NCBI GenBank assembly: GCA_019423795.1
Contig: JAHZAT010000037.1
Span: 6,665-40,322, forward strand
From: Clostridiales bacterium
GTDB lineage: Bacteria > Bacillota > Clostridia > Lachnospirales > Lachnospiraceae
Direction of reading: 5' to 3'
DNA length: 33,658 bases
Made by a program: the position numbers and the translations under genes. The notes beneath the pieces are model-generated. The model was not told where the DNA came from, did no database searches, and was given only the letters and a program-made list of their open reading frames with translations. This document shows positions 21,115-28,594 of this stretch, one piece after another (positions within the stretch are counted from its first letter, which is position 1; each line of letters begins with the position of its first letter).

Positions 21115-21882
21115 ATGAAAAAAATGAAACTAACAAAGAAGAATAAAAAAGAATTAAAGATGATCTGTGGAGTTTTAATCTTTTTTGCAGTGATCTTTAT
21201 ATGGATCGTACAGAATATCGGTCTGCCGATCAAGACACAAGTAGAAAAAGGCCGGATCAAGGTGATCGACATATCATCCTATAACGGGACAGTCAATTGG
21301 AAGAAGGTCAAAGACCATAATATCAATCATGCGATGATCAAGATCGGTTCAGGGATGAATGAGAAGAGAGCAGGAAGGAAAGACAGTAAATTTGATACCA
21401 ATTTCCGCAATGCAGGATATGCATCAATTCACAGAGGCGTTTATTATTATTCTTATGCGAAGACAACCAGTGATGCAAAAAAAGAAGCCAGACACTGCTT
21501 AAAACTCCTCAAAGAGCAGGGAATCGATCCGACAGATTTAGATCTCCCAGTGGCATTTGATATCGAAGAAGAAGCGGTATTTCAGACAGGAAGACGTAAT
21601 GTGACAGCAGTCACGACAACATTTTGTGATGAGATAAAGAAAGCAGGATTTGAGCCTATGGTTTATTCAGGAGCTTCAGCACTTCGAAATTATTTTGAAT
21701 ATAGTAAGATCAGAGAATATAAGATCTGGGTGGCACATTATACGAAAGCATCCGCACCAGCAATCCCATTTTCTTATGATATGTGGCAGTATACAAGCAG
21801 AGCTGTTATAAATGGGGCTAATACAGGAATGGGGTATTGTGATCTGAATTATTATCTGGTAGACAAGAATTACAAAGAATAA
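21115..21882 (+). CDS. GH25 lysozyme-like muramidase, membrane anchored
   Basis: A 255-residue glycoside hydrolase family 25 protein that is expected to cut the MurNAc-GlcNAc beta-1,4 bond in peptidoglycan. A basic N-terminus and one membrane helix (about 15-34) anchor it outside. The catalytic domain begins at KVIDISSYNGTVNW (Asp52), and the active-site DxE pair is D149-I-E151 in VAFDIEEE. WVAHYT and MWQYTSRA are further conserved GH25 strands. There is no cell-wall-binding repeat. The ribosome site is weak, suggesting coupling to the upstream sortase gene (28-base gap), and the pair may act together in wall assembly. Confidence 0.9.
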   Translation: MKKMKLTKKNKKELKMICGVLIFFAVIFIWIVQNIGLPIKTQVEKGRIKVIDISSYNGTVNWKKVKDHNINHAMIKIGSGMNEKRAGRKDSKFDTNFRNAGYASIHRGVYYYSYAKTTSDAKKEARHCLKLLKEQGIDPTDLDLPVAFDIEEEAVFQTGRRNVTAVTTTFCDEIKKAGFEPMVYSGASALRNYFEYSKIREYKIWVAHYTKASAPAIPFSYDMWQYTSRAVINGANTGMGYCDLNYYLVDKNYKE

Positions 21883-21928
21883 AAGAACTTCAGAATATGA
21901 AAGAAATAACATATTCTGAAGTTCTTTT
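21881..21928. terminator. Bidirectional terminator
   Basis: AAAAGAACTTCAGAATATG (21881-21899) pairs perfectly with CATATTCTGAAGTTCTTTT (21910-21928), a 19-bp stem with a 10-base loop. It serves GH25 and the convergent CPBP gene. Confidence 0.9.
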
Positions 21929-21931
21929 GGT

Positions 21932-22843
21932 TTAAAGAAAAGATGATGTAATCTCCATCATGATCGAAAAGAGAAAACAAACAATAAATGCAGCCCAGAA
22001 AGAGATGTTTGTAACACGTTTCTTTGGCCAGGTCTGTCGGATATCTTTCTGAAACCATGTTTTTATATAGCCGAGCCGTTCATTCAGATAAGCAATCGCA
22101 ACGAGCAGAAAGATACTAAGAATAAGTCCGATCAATGCAACAGGAATGGATGCAATGATCGAAGATACCGTTACTGTATTTGCAGTATCAAGATTGTTTA
22201 CACCAAAAAGTGAAACTTTTGATATTGCATAAGTTAAAAGGATGGAAGATCCATTAAAAATCATGTGAGCAGTTATGGTTGCAAAAATGGAATCTGTTGC
22301 TTCTAATAAGCATCCAAATACGATACCCAAAAAGAATGCATAGGAAAACTGCTGAAAGTTCATATGAGCTATACCAAAAAGCAAAGCAGATAATAAGATT
22401 CCTTTGATGGGATTAGCTTTTCGCAGTCTGGAATAAAGTACTCCACGGAACAGTATCTCTTCCACAAGACCTGGAAGAAAAGCGGTTGTAAAAACTGATA
22501 ATCCAAGACTCTGCATCACTTTCTGTGTCATAGTGTTGGTTGTAACATCTTGAAAAAACAAATTGGCGATCATAGTAATAAACCCTGCAACTGGACGGAT
22601 CGTAAAGGCAAGAAGGATCACGAGAAAAAATGAACCAATATGGATCTTATGCATTCGTAATGTCTTCTTTGTATCATCTCCACAGATCTTAAGATAAAGA
22701 AAAGCGGCAATGAGTAAAATACCATAAAATAAAGTAGTAAAAAGATATGTGTTGGTAATAAAAATCCCCATTCCAGTGGAAAGTATAAAATACAAGATCA
22801 CATAAAACAGGCTGAAGCAGCCAGCGGATTTGATATATTTCAT
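21932..22843 (-). CDS. CPBP (CAAX protease/bacteriocin-processing) family intramembrane metalloprotease
   Basis: A 303-residue polytopic membrane protein of the CPBP/Abi family. The catalytic motifs are E128-E129-I-L-F-R133 in LVEEILFRG, F-G-I-A-H160 and H193-M-I-F-N197, which together coordinate the metal. About eight hydrophobic segments surround them, with a further helix at the C-terminus (ISFWAAFIVCFLFSIMM). Bacterial members process peptides, give bacteriocin self-immunity or cleave membrane anchors; the substrate here is unknown and no bacteriocin gene is visible. GAGGT lies before the start. The upstream CvfB-like gene ends 12 bases away, so they form one transcript. Confidence 0.9.
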   Translation of the reverse strand: MKYIKSAGCFSLFYVILYFILSTGMGIFITNTYLFTTLFYGILLIAAFLYLKICGDDTKKTLRMHKIHIGSFFLVILLAFTIRPVAGFITMIANLFFQDVTTNTMTQKVMQSLGLSVFTTAFLPGLVEEILFRGVLYSRLRKANPIKGILLSALLFGIAHMNFQQFSYAFFLGIVFGCLLEATDSIFATITAHMIFNGSSILLTYAISKVSLFGVNNLDTANTVTVSSIIASIPVALIGLILSIFLLVAIAYLNERLGYIKTWFQKDIRQTWPKKRVTNISFWAAFIVCFLFSIMMEITSSFL

Positions 22844-22855
22844 GGAGTTACCTCG

Positions 22856-23692
22856 CTATTTTTTTAAGATTCCATTGTCTGTGATCGTGATCAGTCCGTC
22901 CTTTAACAGGCGTCCAACTGCACGTTTAAAAGCAGCCTTGCTAAGTCCAAGCTCACGTTCGATCGTAGCAGGTCTCGCCTTATCATTAAATGGAAGACGG
23001 CCATCATAGCTTTCAATGGTATCCATGATTAATTTCGCATCACGATCAATCTGAAGGTAAGCTTTCTCATGAGGGCTTAGGGATAATTTACCATCTTCAT
23101 TCACTTTTGTAACACGAAGGTTAAGCTGTTCACCAATTACGATTTTATTGTGAATCTCGCGTTTTGGGATACGTCCAAGGAACTGATCTTCTACAGCAAC
23201 AAAAGCACCATGATCAGGGTTGATATTATAAACAGTGGCATGCACCCAATCGTTGACTTTAAAATGATGATCTGTCGATAATAATTTACCAATCTTCATT
23301 GTTGCACAAAGACGATCACTCTTATCAATATAAAGAGAAACCAGATATTCTTTATTTGGACGGATATGTCCTAACTGTTCTTTAAATGGAAGAAACAGAT
23401 CTTTTTCTAGTCCCCAGTCAAGGAAAGCACCAATCTTGCTGACTTCTTTGACACGTAGAGGGCGGATCGCACCTAATGTGATCTTTGGAATATGAACGGT
23501 AGCAATTGGGCGATCCTCAGAATCCTTATAAACAAAACATGAAATCTGATCACCGATGCTTGCACCATCTGGAACTTGTTTGGCAGGAAGAAGGATACTT
23601 CCATCTGTTACATCCTTTTGGTCATTGACATAAACACCAAACTCCTTTTTCTTCACAATATATAAATCTTGAAATTTTCCTAATTGAATCAT
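22856..23692 (-). CDS. CvfB/YitL-like S1 RNA-binding protein
   Basis: A 278-residue protein with tandem S1-type OB folds and a C-terminal winged helix, the plan of CvfB (YitL). The first S1-like module spans about 1-65 (IQLGKFQDLYIVKKKEFGVYV), the second about 70-140 (ITLGAIRPLRVKEVSKIGAFLDWGLEKDLFLP), and the third about 145-210 (WVHATVYNINPDHGAFVAVEDQ). The winged helix is at about 220-278 (GLSKAAFKRAVGRLLKDGLI). CvfB binds RNA and affects virulence gene expression in Staphylococcus aureus; its general role is unclear. AGAGGAT precedes the ATG. It leads a two-gene unit with the CPBP protease. Confidence 0.88.
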   Translation of the reverse strand: MIQLGKFQDLYIVKKKEFGVYVNDQKDVTDGSILLPAKQVPDGASIGDQISCFVYKDSEDRPIATVHIPKITLGAIRPLRVKEVSKIGAFLDWGLEKDLFLPFKEQLGHIRPNKEYLVSLYIDKSDRLCATMKIGKLLSTDHHFKVNDWVHATVYNINPDHGAFVAVEDQFLGRIPKREIHNKIVIGEQLNLRVTKVNEDGKLSLSPHEKAYLQIDRDAKLIMDTIESYDGRLPFNDKARPATIERELGLSKAAFKRAVGRLLKDGLITITDNGILKK

Positions 23693-23838
23693 ATTTATCC
23701 TCTTTCTTAATTTTTAGATTTGTCAGACACTTAATCGTTGATTTTTGTCGTTTTCACACATTATAACACAGTTCCATAAAAAAGCGAAAGAAAAAGCCTG
23801 AAAACAGCATAAAAACGTGGTTTATTTGAAGTTTTTAC

Positions 23839-23867
23839 TTGACTTAGATGAGGAAAGCCTATAGAAT
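23839..23867 (+). promoter_or_regulatory. Promoter of the HU gene
   Basis: TTGACT (23839-23844), a 17-base spacer and TAGAAT (23862-23867), 63 bases before the start codon. Near-consensus, as expected for an abundant protein. Confidence 0.8.
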
Positions 23868-23930
23868 TATCTTATGCAAATTCAAAGACATATACAATTA
23901 TGTTTGAGTTGAGATTAGGAGGAAAATTTA

Positions 23931-24206
23931 ATGAACAAGACAGAATTAGTTGCAGCAATTGCAAAGAAAACAGAATTGTCTAAAAAAGATGCAGAAAAGG
24001 CATTAAAAGCTTTCACAGATGTAGTAGCTGAAGAATTAAAGAAAGGTGAGAAAATCCAGTTAGTAGGATTTGGAACTTTTGAAGTAACAGAAAGAGCTGC
24101 ACGAGAAGGAAGAAACCCTCGTACAGGAGAGATGATGAGTATTGCTGCTTCTAAAGCACCTAAATTCAAAGCAGGAAAAGCTTTAAAAGATATTGTAAAC
24201 GAATAG
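23931..24206 (+). CDS. hup: HU family DNA-binding protein
   Basis: A 91-residue nucleoid protein. MNKTELVAAIAKKTELSKKDAEKAL-type helices form the dimer body, and the DNA-bending arm carries the signature GFGTFEVTERAAREGRNPRTGE (split by the proline that intercalates in DNA), followed by the C-terminal helix APKFKAGKALKDIV. Length is normal for HU and longer arms of IHF are absent. AGGAGGAAAATTTA gives a strong ribosome site. The order HU, S4 protein, YabP, YabQ, DivIC is the same as around hbs-like and yabO-yabP-yabQ-divIC genes in other spore formers. A terminator directly after it sets it apart as its own unit. Confidence 0.97.
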   Translation: MNKTELVAAIAKKTELSKKDAEKALKAFTDVVAEELKKGEKIQLVGFGTFEVTERAAREGRNPRTGEMMSIAASKAPKFKAGKALKDIVNE

Positions 24207-24228
24207 AATGTTCATTTGATATTACATT

Positions 24229-24260
24229 AACTGCCGGTTTCTATGAATCCGGCAGTTTTT
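24229..24260 (+). terminator. Terminator after HU
   Basis: AACTGCCGG (24229-24237) pairs with CCGGCAGTT (24249-24257), followed by a T run. Confidence 0.88.
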
Positions 24261-24309
24261 ATATATCTATTTCAGCAATATAACATAGAAGAAAGAAGGA
24301 GACATAATC

Positions 24310-24549
24310 ATGCGTTTAGACAAGTTTTTAAAAGTATCCAGACTGATCAAGAGAAGAACTGTTGCGAATGAAGCCTGTAGTGCAGGAAGAGTTCTAGTGA
24401 ACGGCAAAGCAGCGAAAGCTGGAACGAATGTGAAACCAGGAGACAGAATAGATATCCAGTTTGGAAATAGAGAGACAGCAGTAGAAGTAGTTTCTATAGC
24501 AGAGACAGTGAAGAAAGATGAGGCAGCAGATCTGTACAAGTTTTTATAG
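24310..24549 (+). CDS. rqcP: S4-domain RNA-binding protein, RqcP (YabO/Hsp15-like)
   Basis: A 79-residue protein that is essentially one S4 domain: MRLDKFLKVSRLIKRRTVAN at the start, then ACSAGRVLVNGKAAKAGTNVKPGDRI, the alpha-L RNA-binding fold, then a short strand. In Bacillus subtilis the homologue RqcP (YabO) works with RqcH to add alanine tails to peptides stuck on 50S ribosomes, so a ribosome quality-control role is likely here. GAAGGAG lies about 7 bases before the ATG. The yabO-yabP-yabQ-divIC order is conserved in sporulating Firmicutes, which supports the assignment. Confidence 0.92.
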   Translation: MRLDKFLKVSRLIKRRTVANEACSAGRVLVNGKAAKAGTNVKPGDRIDIQFGNRETAVEVVSIAETVKKDEAADLYKFL

Positions 24550-24607
24550 GTATGTTTTATAAGCTTTGTTCATAAGATGTATAAAACATTTTGGGAGGAA
24601 GTTTAGT

Positions 24608-24892
24608 ATGATAGAAGAGAGACAACCTTTAAGAGCACATAAGATCAGCTTATCAAACCGATCTCTTGGCGTGATCACAGGGGTAAAAGATGTTGTTTCC
24701 TTTGATCTTAATGAGATCATTCTTGACACAGATCAGGGGCTGTTAATGATCAAGGGAAAGAATCTCCATGTAAAGAAATTATTGGTTGAGAAGGGTGAAG
24801 TAGAGATTACGGGAAAGATTGACAGTTTTTTATACTCTAATATAGAAGAGCCAGGAAAGAAAGAAGGATTATTAGGAAGGTTACTGAAATAA
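24608..24892 (+). CDS. yabP: Sporulation protein YabP
   Basis: A 94-residue protein of the YabP/YqfC family: IEERQPLRAHKISLSNRSLG, then a beta-rich core DVVSFDLNEIILDTDQGLLM and IKGKNLHVKKLLVEKGEVEI, ending before a short basic tail. In B. subtilis it is made in the mother cell under sigma-E and is needed for full sporulation in some hosts. I start at 24608, since GGGAGGAAG lies about 8 bases upstream; the frame extends to 24566 but without a ribosome site. Its stop overlaps the yabQ start by one base (TAATG), so translation is coupled. Confidence 0.92.
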   Translation: MIEERQPLRAHKISLSNRSLGVITGVKDVVSFDLNEIILDTDQGLLMIKGKNLHVKKLLVEKGEVEITGKIDSFLYSNIEEPGKKEGLLGRLLK

Positions 24893-25368
24893 TGAAAGAG
24901 ACTGTAACCGATCCGTTGTTATTTTTTCTTGCGTCAATTTTATTTGGTGTATGTTTGCAGGCAATATATGATATTATTCGTGGAATTCGAAGAGTATTCT
25001 ATCATAAAAGCGTGTTTTTGTTTATAGAAGATATAGGATTTGGAATATTTACAGCAGTGATGGCATTTATATTTCTTTGTACATATAACGATGGCGAGTT
25101 AAGAGGATTCTTTTTCCTCGGAATTGTGATCGGAATGATTCTATATTATCAATTATGCAGCAAGTTCCTTTTGAGGGCTGTCATACATATTACAGAGAAG
25201 CTAAAGAAGATCATAAGGCAATTTGAAAAAGTATGTTTAAGACCAGGAATTCATATCAAGAGAAACCTGAAATGGCAATTGAAAAAAGAAAAAAAACAAG
25301 TTACAATGGCACTAAAGAAACAAATAAAAAGAGGTGGTAAAAGTGACAATACGAAAGAAACAAAATAA
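24892..25368 (+). CDS. yabQ: Spore cortex biosynthesis protein YabQ
   Basis: A 158-residue membrane protein. Hydrophobic segments lie at about 8-27 (LLFFLASILFGVCLQAIYDI), 45-65, and 73-92, followed by a long basic cytosolic tail (KKEKKQ). The short YDIIRGIRRVFYHK loop is typical of YabQ. In B. subtilis it lies in the outer forespore membrane and is essential for spore cortex formation, so this organism very probably makes endospores. It overlaps yabP by one base and the following divIC by 26 bases. Confidence 0.9.
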   Translation: MKETVTDPLLFFLASILFGVCLQAIYDIIRGIRRVFYHKSVFLFIEDIGFGIFTAVMAFIFLCTYNDGELRGFFFLGIVIGMILYYQLCSKFLLRAVIHITEKLKKIIRQFEKVCLRPGIHIKRNLKWQLKKEKKQVTMALKKQIKRGGKSDNTKETK

Positions 25369-25642
25369 GCTGGATCAGAGGACAAAGATCATCATGATCA
25401 TTGTTCTGATATTTGTAGTCATTTTAGCATTTTCCTATATCAATCTACGACAGAAATCAAAGAAGATCGCCAAAGAGCAGCAGCAGGTGGAATCCCAGAT
25501 CAAGAAACAAGAAGAGAAGAAAAAAGAATTAAAGAAGAAAAAAGAATATATCAAGACAAAAGAATTTATTGAAAAGACAGCCACAGAGAAGTTTGGACTA
25601 TTGTACCCGGGAGAGTACTTACTCAAAGGATCAGATGACTGA
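25343..25642 (+). CDS. divIC: Septum formation initiator, DivIC/FtsB family
   Basis: A 99-residue bitopic division protein. A basic N-terminus leads to one membrane helix (about 17-36, IIMIIVLIFVVILAFSYI), then a strong Lys/Glu-rich coiled coil (about 40-75), and the family's C-terminal EFIEKTATEKFGLLYPGEYLL. It is expected to join DivIB/FtsQ and FtsL at the division septum. I prefer GTG 25343 with GAGGTGG just upstream; GTG 25334 lies inside that ribosome site. It overlaps yabQ by 26 bases, and a G-rich hairpin follows the stop. Confidence 0.9.
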   Translation: MTIRKKQNKLDQRTKIIMIIVLIFVVILAFSYINLRQKSKKIAKEQQQVESQIKKQEEKKKELKKKKEYIKTKEFIEKTATEKFGLLYPGEYLLKGSDD

Positions 25643-25669
25643 TAAACAACAGAATTAAAAAATTTAGGG

Positions 25670-25691
25670 GGGGGGAACAAACGTTCCTCCC
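25670..25691 (+). terminator. Likely terminator of the yabO-divIC unit, at a G9 run
   Basis: GGGGGGAAC pairs with GTTCCTCCC (one G-U pair) around AAAC, with a T-rich tail (TTCGTTTTG). The left arm is the end of a run of nine G at 25667-25675, unusual in this AT-rich sequence. Confidence 0.6.
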
Positions 25692-25711
25692 TTCGTTTTG
25701 CTTATAATGTG

Positions 25712-25769
25712 AAAGACGAAATTTTAGCTAAAGATAAAAGGCGGAAATTTCGTCTTTTTTTTCCGCCTT
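25712..25769 (+). promoter_or_regulatory. Two mutually exclusive hairpins upstream of the PTS regulator
   Basis: Hairpin A: AAAGACGAAATTT (25712-25724) with AAATTTCGTCTTT (25745-25757), followed by T residues. It looks like an intrinsic terminator. Hairpin B: AAGGCGGAAA (25738-25747) with TTTCCGCCTT (25760-25769). B uses bases from A's 3' arm and A's T tract, so both cannot form together. This could be tandem termination or an attenuator-like switch. Confidence 0.5.
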
Positions 25770-25838
25770 AAGTGGAAAAAGACGAACTATATTCTTATGT
25801 GCATATTGCATATAATTTAGTACAGAAGGAGAAAAGTA

Positions 25839-27797
25839 ATGGAAATATCAAACAAACGATGTATCCAGATTCTGAAATTATTGTTGAAAAATAAAGAATG
25901 TATGACAGGAGATAATCTTGCAGTTTCAATCGGAGTGTCTTCAAGAACCATTCGAAATGATATGAAAGATTTAAATAGAGCATTGGAAGATCATGGTGCA
26001 AGCGTTGTATCAGAGATTGGACAAGGATATTATTTAAAGATTGAAGATCAGGAAAAATTTTTAACATTTCAGAATGAGATGGAAGAGCATAAAAGAGAAA
26101 AAGATTTTAAAAATATTATTCCATCAGAGCCAGAAGACAGAGTAAAGTATATTATTTCAAAGTTATTGCTGTCGACACTCAATGGAAGAAAAGAAAAAAT
26201 AGAGTTTTTTGATCTGGAAGAAGAACTTTTCATTAGTACTTCTACTTTAAAGAAAGACTTTCGCAATATCGATAAAGTTTTAAAACCTTACGATCTTAAA
26301 ACCAGTATCACAAAGAAAGATGGTGTGAAGATCGTAGGAGATGAGGCGAAGATACGATATTGTATTTCAGAATATATCTTTAACAGCAAAGGGTATTTTG
26401 GAATAGAAGAAAATCAATTTTATCAAAGTATTTTTAAAGAACAGGAAATTGAAAAATTAAGAGAAATTTTACTTGATGTAATTTCGGTTTATAATTTAAG
26501 ACTTACAGATCTGGCATTTAAGAACGTTTTGATTCATAGTCTGATCATGTTAAAACGCTTTGCAAGGCAAAAGAGTGTGACATATGAAGAAAATGATATC
26601 AAAGCATTTGAAAAGAAAGTTGAATTTGAATGTGCGCAGGAGATCATCAAACGAATTCAGAAAGAATTTGAAGTAGATCTTGGAAATGAAGTTTATTATT
26701 TGACACAGCACTTGATCTCAAGTCAGAGATTTTTGATTGATGATCCAAAAGAAGATTATGAATACAAAAACGAAATTGAAAAAATTCTGATAAAGATCAA
26801 GGAAGAGACAAATATTGATCTTTCCGATGATAAACAACTGATTAATGGATTGGCAATGCACTTGAGTGCGGCACTTCAGAGAATGCGGTTTGACATGAAT
26901 ATTCGAAATGAATTTTTAGATTCGATCAAGAATATGTATCCACTAGCATTTGAACTTGCAGTGATCGCAGGAGAGATCATTGAGGAGAATTTCCAGTTTA
27001 GGACACAAGAAAATGAAATCGGTTTCTTGGCGATGCATTTTGGAGCAGCATTGGAAAGAAAAGGGCTTAATGAGAAAAAACCAAGAAAGAAAGCAATTAT
27101 CGTGTGCTATGCAGGAGTTGCAACAGCGATGCTGATCAAAGAAAAGATTGAACAGAATTTTGGACATAAGATTGAAGTAATCAAAACATGTTCGCAACAG
27201 GAAGTAAGTCAAGAGTTGATCGATCAGGTGGATCTTGTATTGACAACGGCAGAACTTTCAGAACTTAAATCTGACAAAATAAAGAAAATAAACCTATTTT
27301 TGGATGAAACAGATATTCAGTTCATAGGAAATATTTTAAAAGAAGATCAAAAAGGTGAAATTGATTATCGAAAGATTTTCCGAAAAGAATTATTTTTCTA
27401 TGATGTGGAATTTAAGAATAAAGAAGAAATTCTTGAACATATGACAAGAGAGATGCAGATACGAGGATTGATCAGTAAAGAAGGAAGTAAATCCGTATTT
27501 AAAAGAGAAGAAATGTCGACGACAGAACTGGGCAATATGGTAGCAATACCGCATGCAATGTCAAATGACTCTGAAGAGGCAGTCGTATCCGTTATGATCT
27601 TAAAGAAACCAATCCTCTGGGAAAATGAAAAAGTGCAGGTTGTACTTTTACTCAATGTACCAAAGTCACAATACAATATGTGGGAAGTTGTATTTAAACG
27701 ATTATATCAATATCTGATTGGTGATCAAGGGGTTACAAAATTGATCAAAGATAAAGATTATGATGATTTTATTCGTCATTTGGAAAGAAATGAATAG
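25839..27797 (+). CDS. PRD-containing transcriptional activator with EIIB and EIIA modules (LicR/MtlR type)
   Basis: A 652-residue regulator. Residues 5-65 are an HTH_11 winged helix (DNLAVSIGVSSRTIRNDMKDL) and about 100-170 a second Mga-like HTH (STSTLKKDFRNIDKVL). Two PTS regulation domains follow at about 200-300 (His234, His291) and 310-410 (His341, His400). Then comes an EIIB-like domain with Cys423 in IIVCYAGVATA and an EIIA-like domain with His572 in AIPHAMSND. Such proteins are activated or inhibited by HPr- and EII-dependent phosphorylation of these His and Cys residues. The DNA-binding HTH, not a CAT RNA-binding domain, marks it as a DNA-binding activator. It ends 12 bases before the PTS EIIA gene and presumably controls that operon. 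Confidence 0.92.
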   Translation: MEISNKRCIQILKLLLKNKECMTGDNLAVSIGVSSRTIRNDMKDLNRALEDHGASVVSEIGQGYYLKIEDQEKFLTFQNEMEEHKREKDFKNIIPSEPEDRVKYIISKLLLSTLNGRKEKIEFFDLEEELFISTSTLKKDFRNIDKVLKPYDLKTSITKKDGVKIVGDEAKIRYCISEYIFNSKGYFGIEENQFYQSIFKEQEIEKLREILLDVISVYNLRLTDLAFKNVLIHSLIMLKRFARQKSVTYEENDIKAFEKKVEFECAQEIIKRIQKEFEVDLGNEVYYLTQHLISSQRFLIDDPKEDYEYKNEIEKILIKIKEETNIDLSDDKQLINGLAMHLSAALQRMRFDMNIRNEFLDSIKNMYPLAFELAVIAGEIIEENFQFRTQENEIGFLAMHFGAALERKGLNEKKPRKKAIIVCYAGVATAMLIKEKIEQNFGHKIEVIKTCSQQEVSQELIDQVDLVLTTAELSELKSDKIKKINLFLDETDIQFIGNILKEDQKGEIDYRKIFRKELFFYDVEFKNKEEILEHMTREMQIRGLISKEGSKSVFKREEMSTTELGNMVAIPHAMSNDSEEAVVSVMILKKPILWENEKVQVVLLLNVPKSQYNMWEVVFKRLYQYLIGDQGVTKLIKDKDYDDFIRHLERNE

Positions 27798-27809
27798 GAA
27801 GGAAATATC

Positions 27810-28247
27810 ATGGAATCACTAGTATTAAATAAAGACAACGTTAAATTGAAGGTAAAAGCTTCTGATTGGGAAGAAGCGGTTAGAATTGGGGCAGGGATGC
27901 TTGTAGAACAAGGATGTGCAAAACAATCTTATGTTGATGGTATCATTGCTTCTGTCAAAGAATTAGGGCCTTACATTGTCATTGCAGATGGAATCGCAAT
28001 GCCGCACACAAGACCAGAACAGGGAGCTATTGGGATCGGTTGTAGTCTGATCACACTGGATCAGCCAGTAAAATTTGATGGAGATGACAGTGAAGTAAAA
28101 GTTATGATCTGTTTTTCAGCAGTAGACAGTGAAAGCCACATGGATATTCTTAAGATGATCGTTGAGTTTGTAGAGCGCGGACTCATTGATGATATAGCTA
28201 AAGCAACGACTTATGAAGAGTTACTTGAAGTGATCAAAGAGAAATAG
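27810..28247 (+). CDS. PTS EIIA component, ascorbate/fructose-mannitol type
   Basis: A 145-residue cytosolic phosphocarrier. The phosphorylated residue is His66 in ADGIAMPHTRPEQG, in the context usual for the EIIA of UlaC/mannitol/fructose type. It receives phosphate from HPr and passes it to the EIIB at 28274. SLITLDQPVKFDGDDSEVKVMICFS is the central beta region. Length is normal. GGAAGGAAAT precedes the ATG. Being directly downstream of the PRD regulator, it can pass phosphate to it as well. Confidence 0.9.
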   Translation: MESLVLNKDNVKLKVKASDWEEAVRIGAGMLVEQGCAKQSYVDGIIASVKELGPYIVIADGIAMPHTRPEQGAIGIGCSLITLDQPVKFDGDDSEVKVMICFSAVDSESHMDILKMIVEFVERGLIDDIAKATTYEELLEVIKEK

Positions 28248-28273
28248 TTTTAAAAAAGAAAGGAGACGAAACT

Positions 28274-28564
28274 ATGTTACAGATTTTAACAGTATGCGGA
28301 GCAGGACTGGGAAGCAGTTTTGCATGTCAGATGAGTGTAGACGCCGTATTAAAGGAACTGGGTGTGGAGGCAAAACTTGACCATACAGACATCTCTAGTG
28401 TAGGGGGAGCAAAGGCTGACATCATTCTTTCAGGAAAGAACTTTGAGAAACAGTTTGAGCGTTATACACTGGACTGTCCAACAATTTTTCTCGATCGATT
28501 GGTCGATAAAAATGAGATCAAAGAAAAACTGACACCGGTTTTAAAAGATCTTGGAGTTTTATAA
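28274..28564 (+). CDS. PTS EIIB component, UlaB-like
   Basis: A 96-residue EIIB of the ascorbate/lactose-like fold with Cys8 in ILTVCGAGLGSSFACQM as phosphorylation site and the P-loop-like GAGLGSS around it. It passes the phosphate to the sugar during uptake by the EIIC. The rest (DHTDISSVGGAKADIILSG) fits UlaB/SgaB proteins. AAAGGAGACG gives a strong ribosome site. It lies between EIIA and EIIC in the normal order. Confidence 0.92.
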   Translation: MLQILTVCGAGLGSSFACQMSVDAVLKELGVEAKLDHTDISSVGGAKADIILSGKNFEKQFERYTLDCPTIFLDRLVDKNEIKEKLTPVLKDLGVL

Positions 28565-28594
28565 AACTAGCAAAATAGAGAGTGAGGAGAAAAA

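Noticed and set aside
25670..25838. BglG-type RNA antiterminator site for the PRD regulator
   Set aside because: The regulator has DNA-binding HTH domains and no CAT RNA-binding domain, and the hairpins do not resemble the usual RAT consensus.
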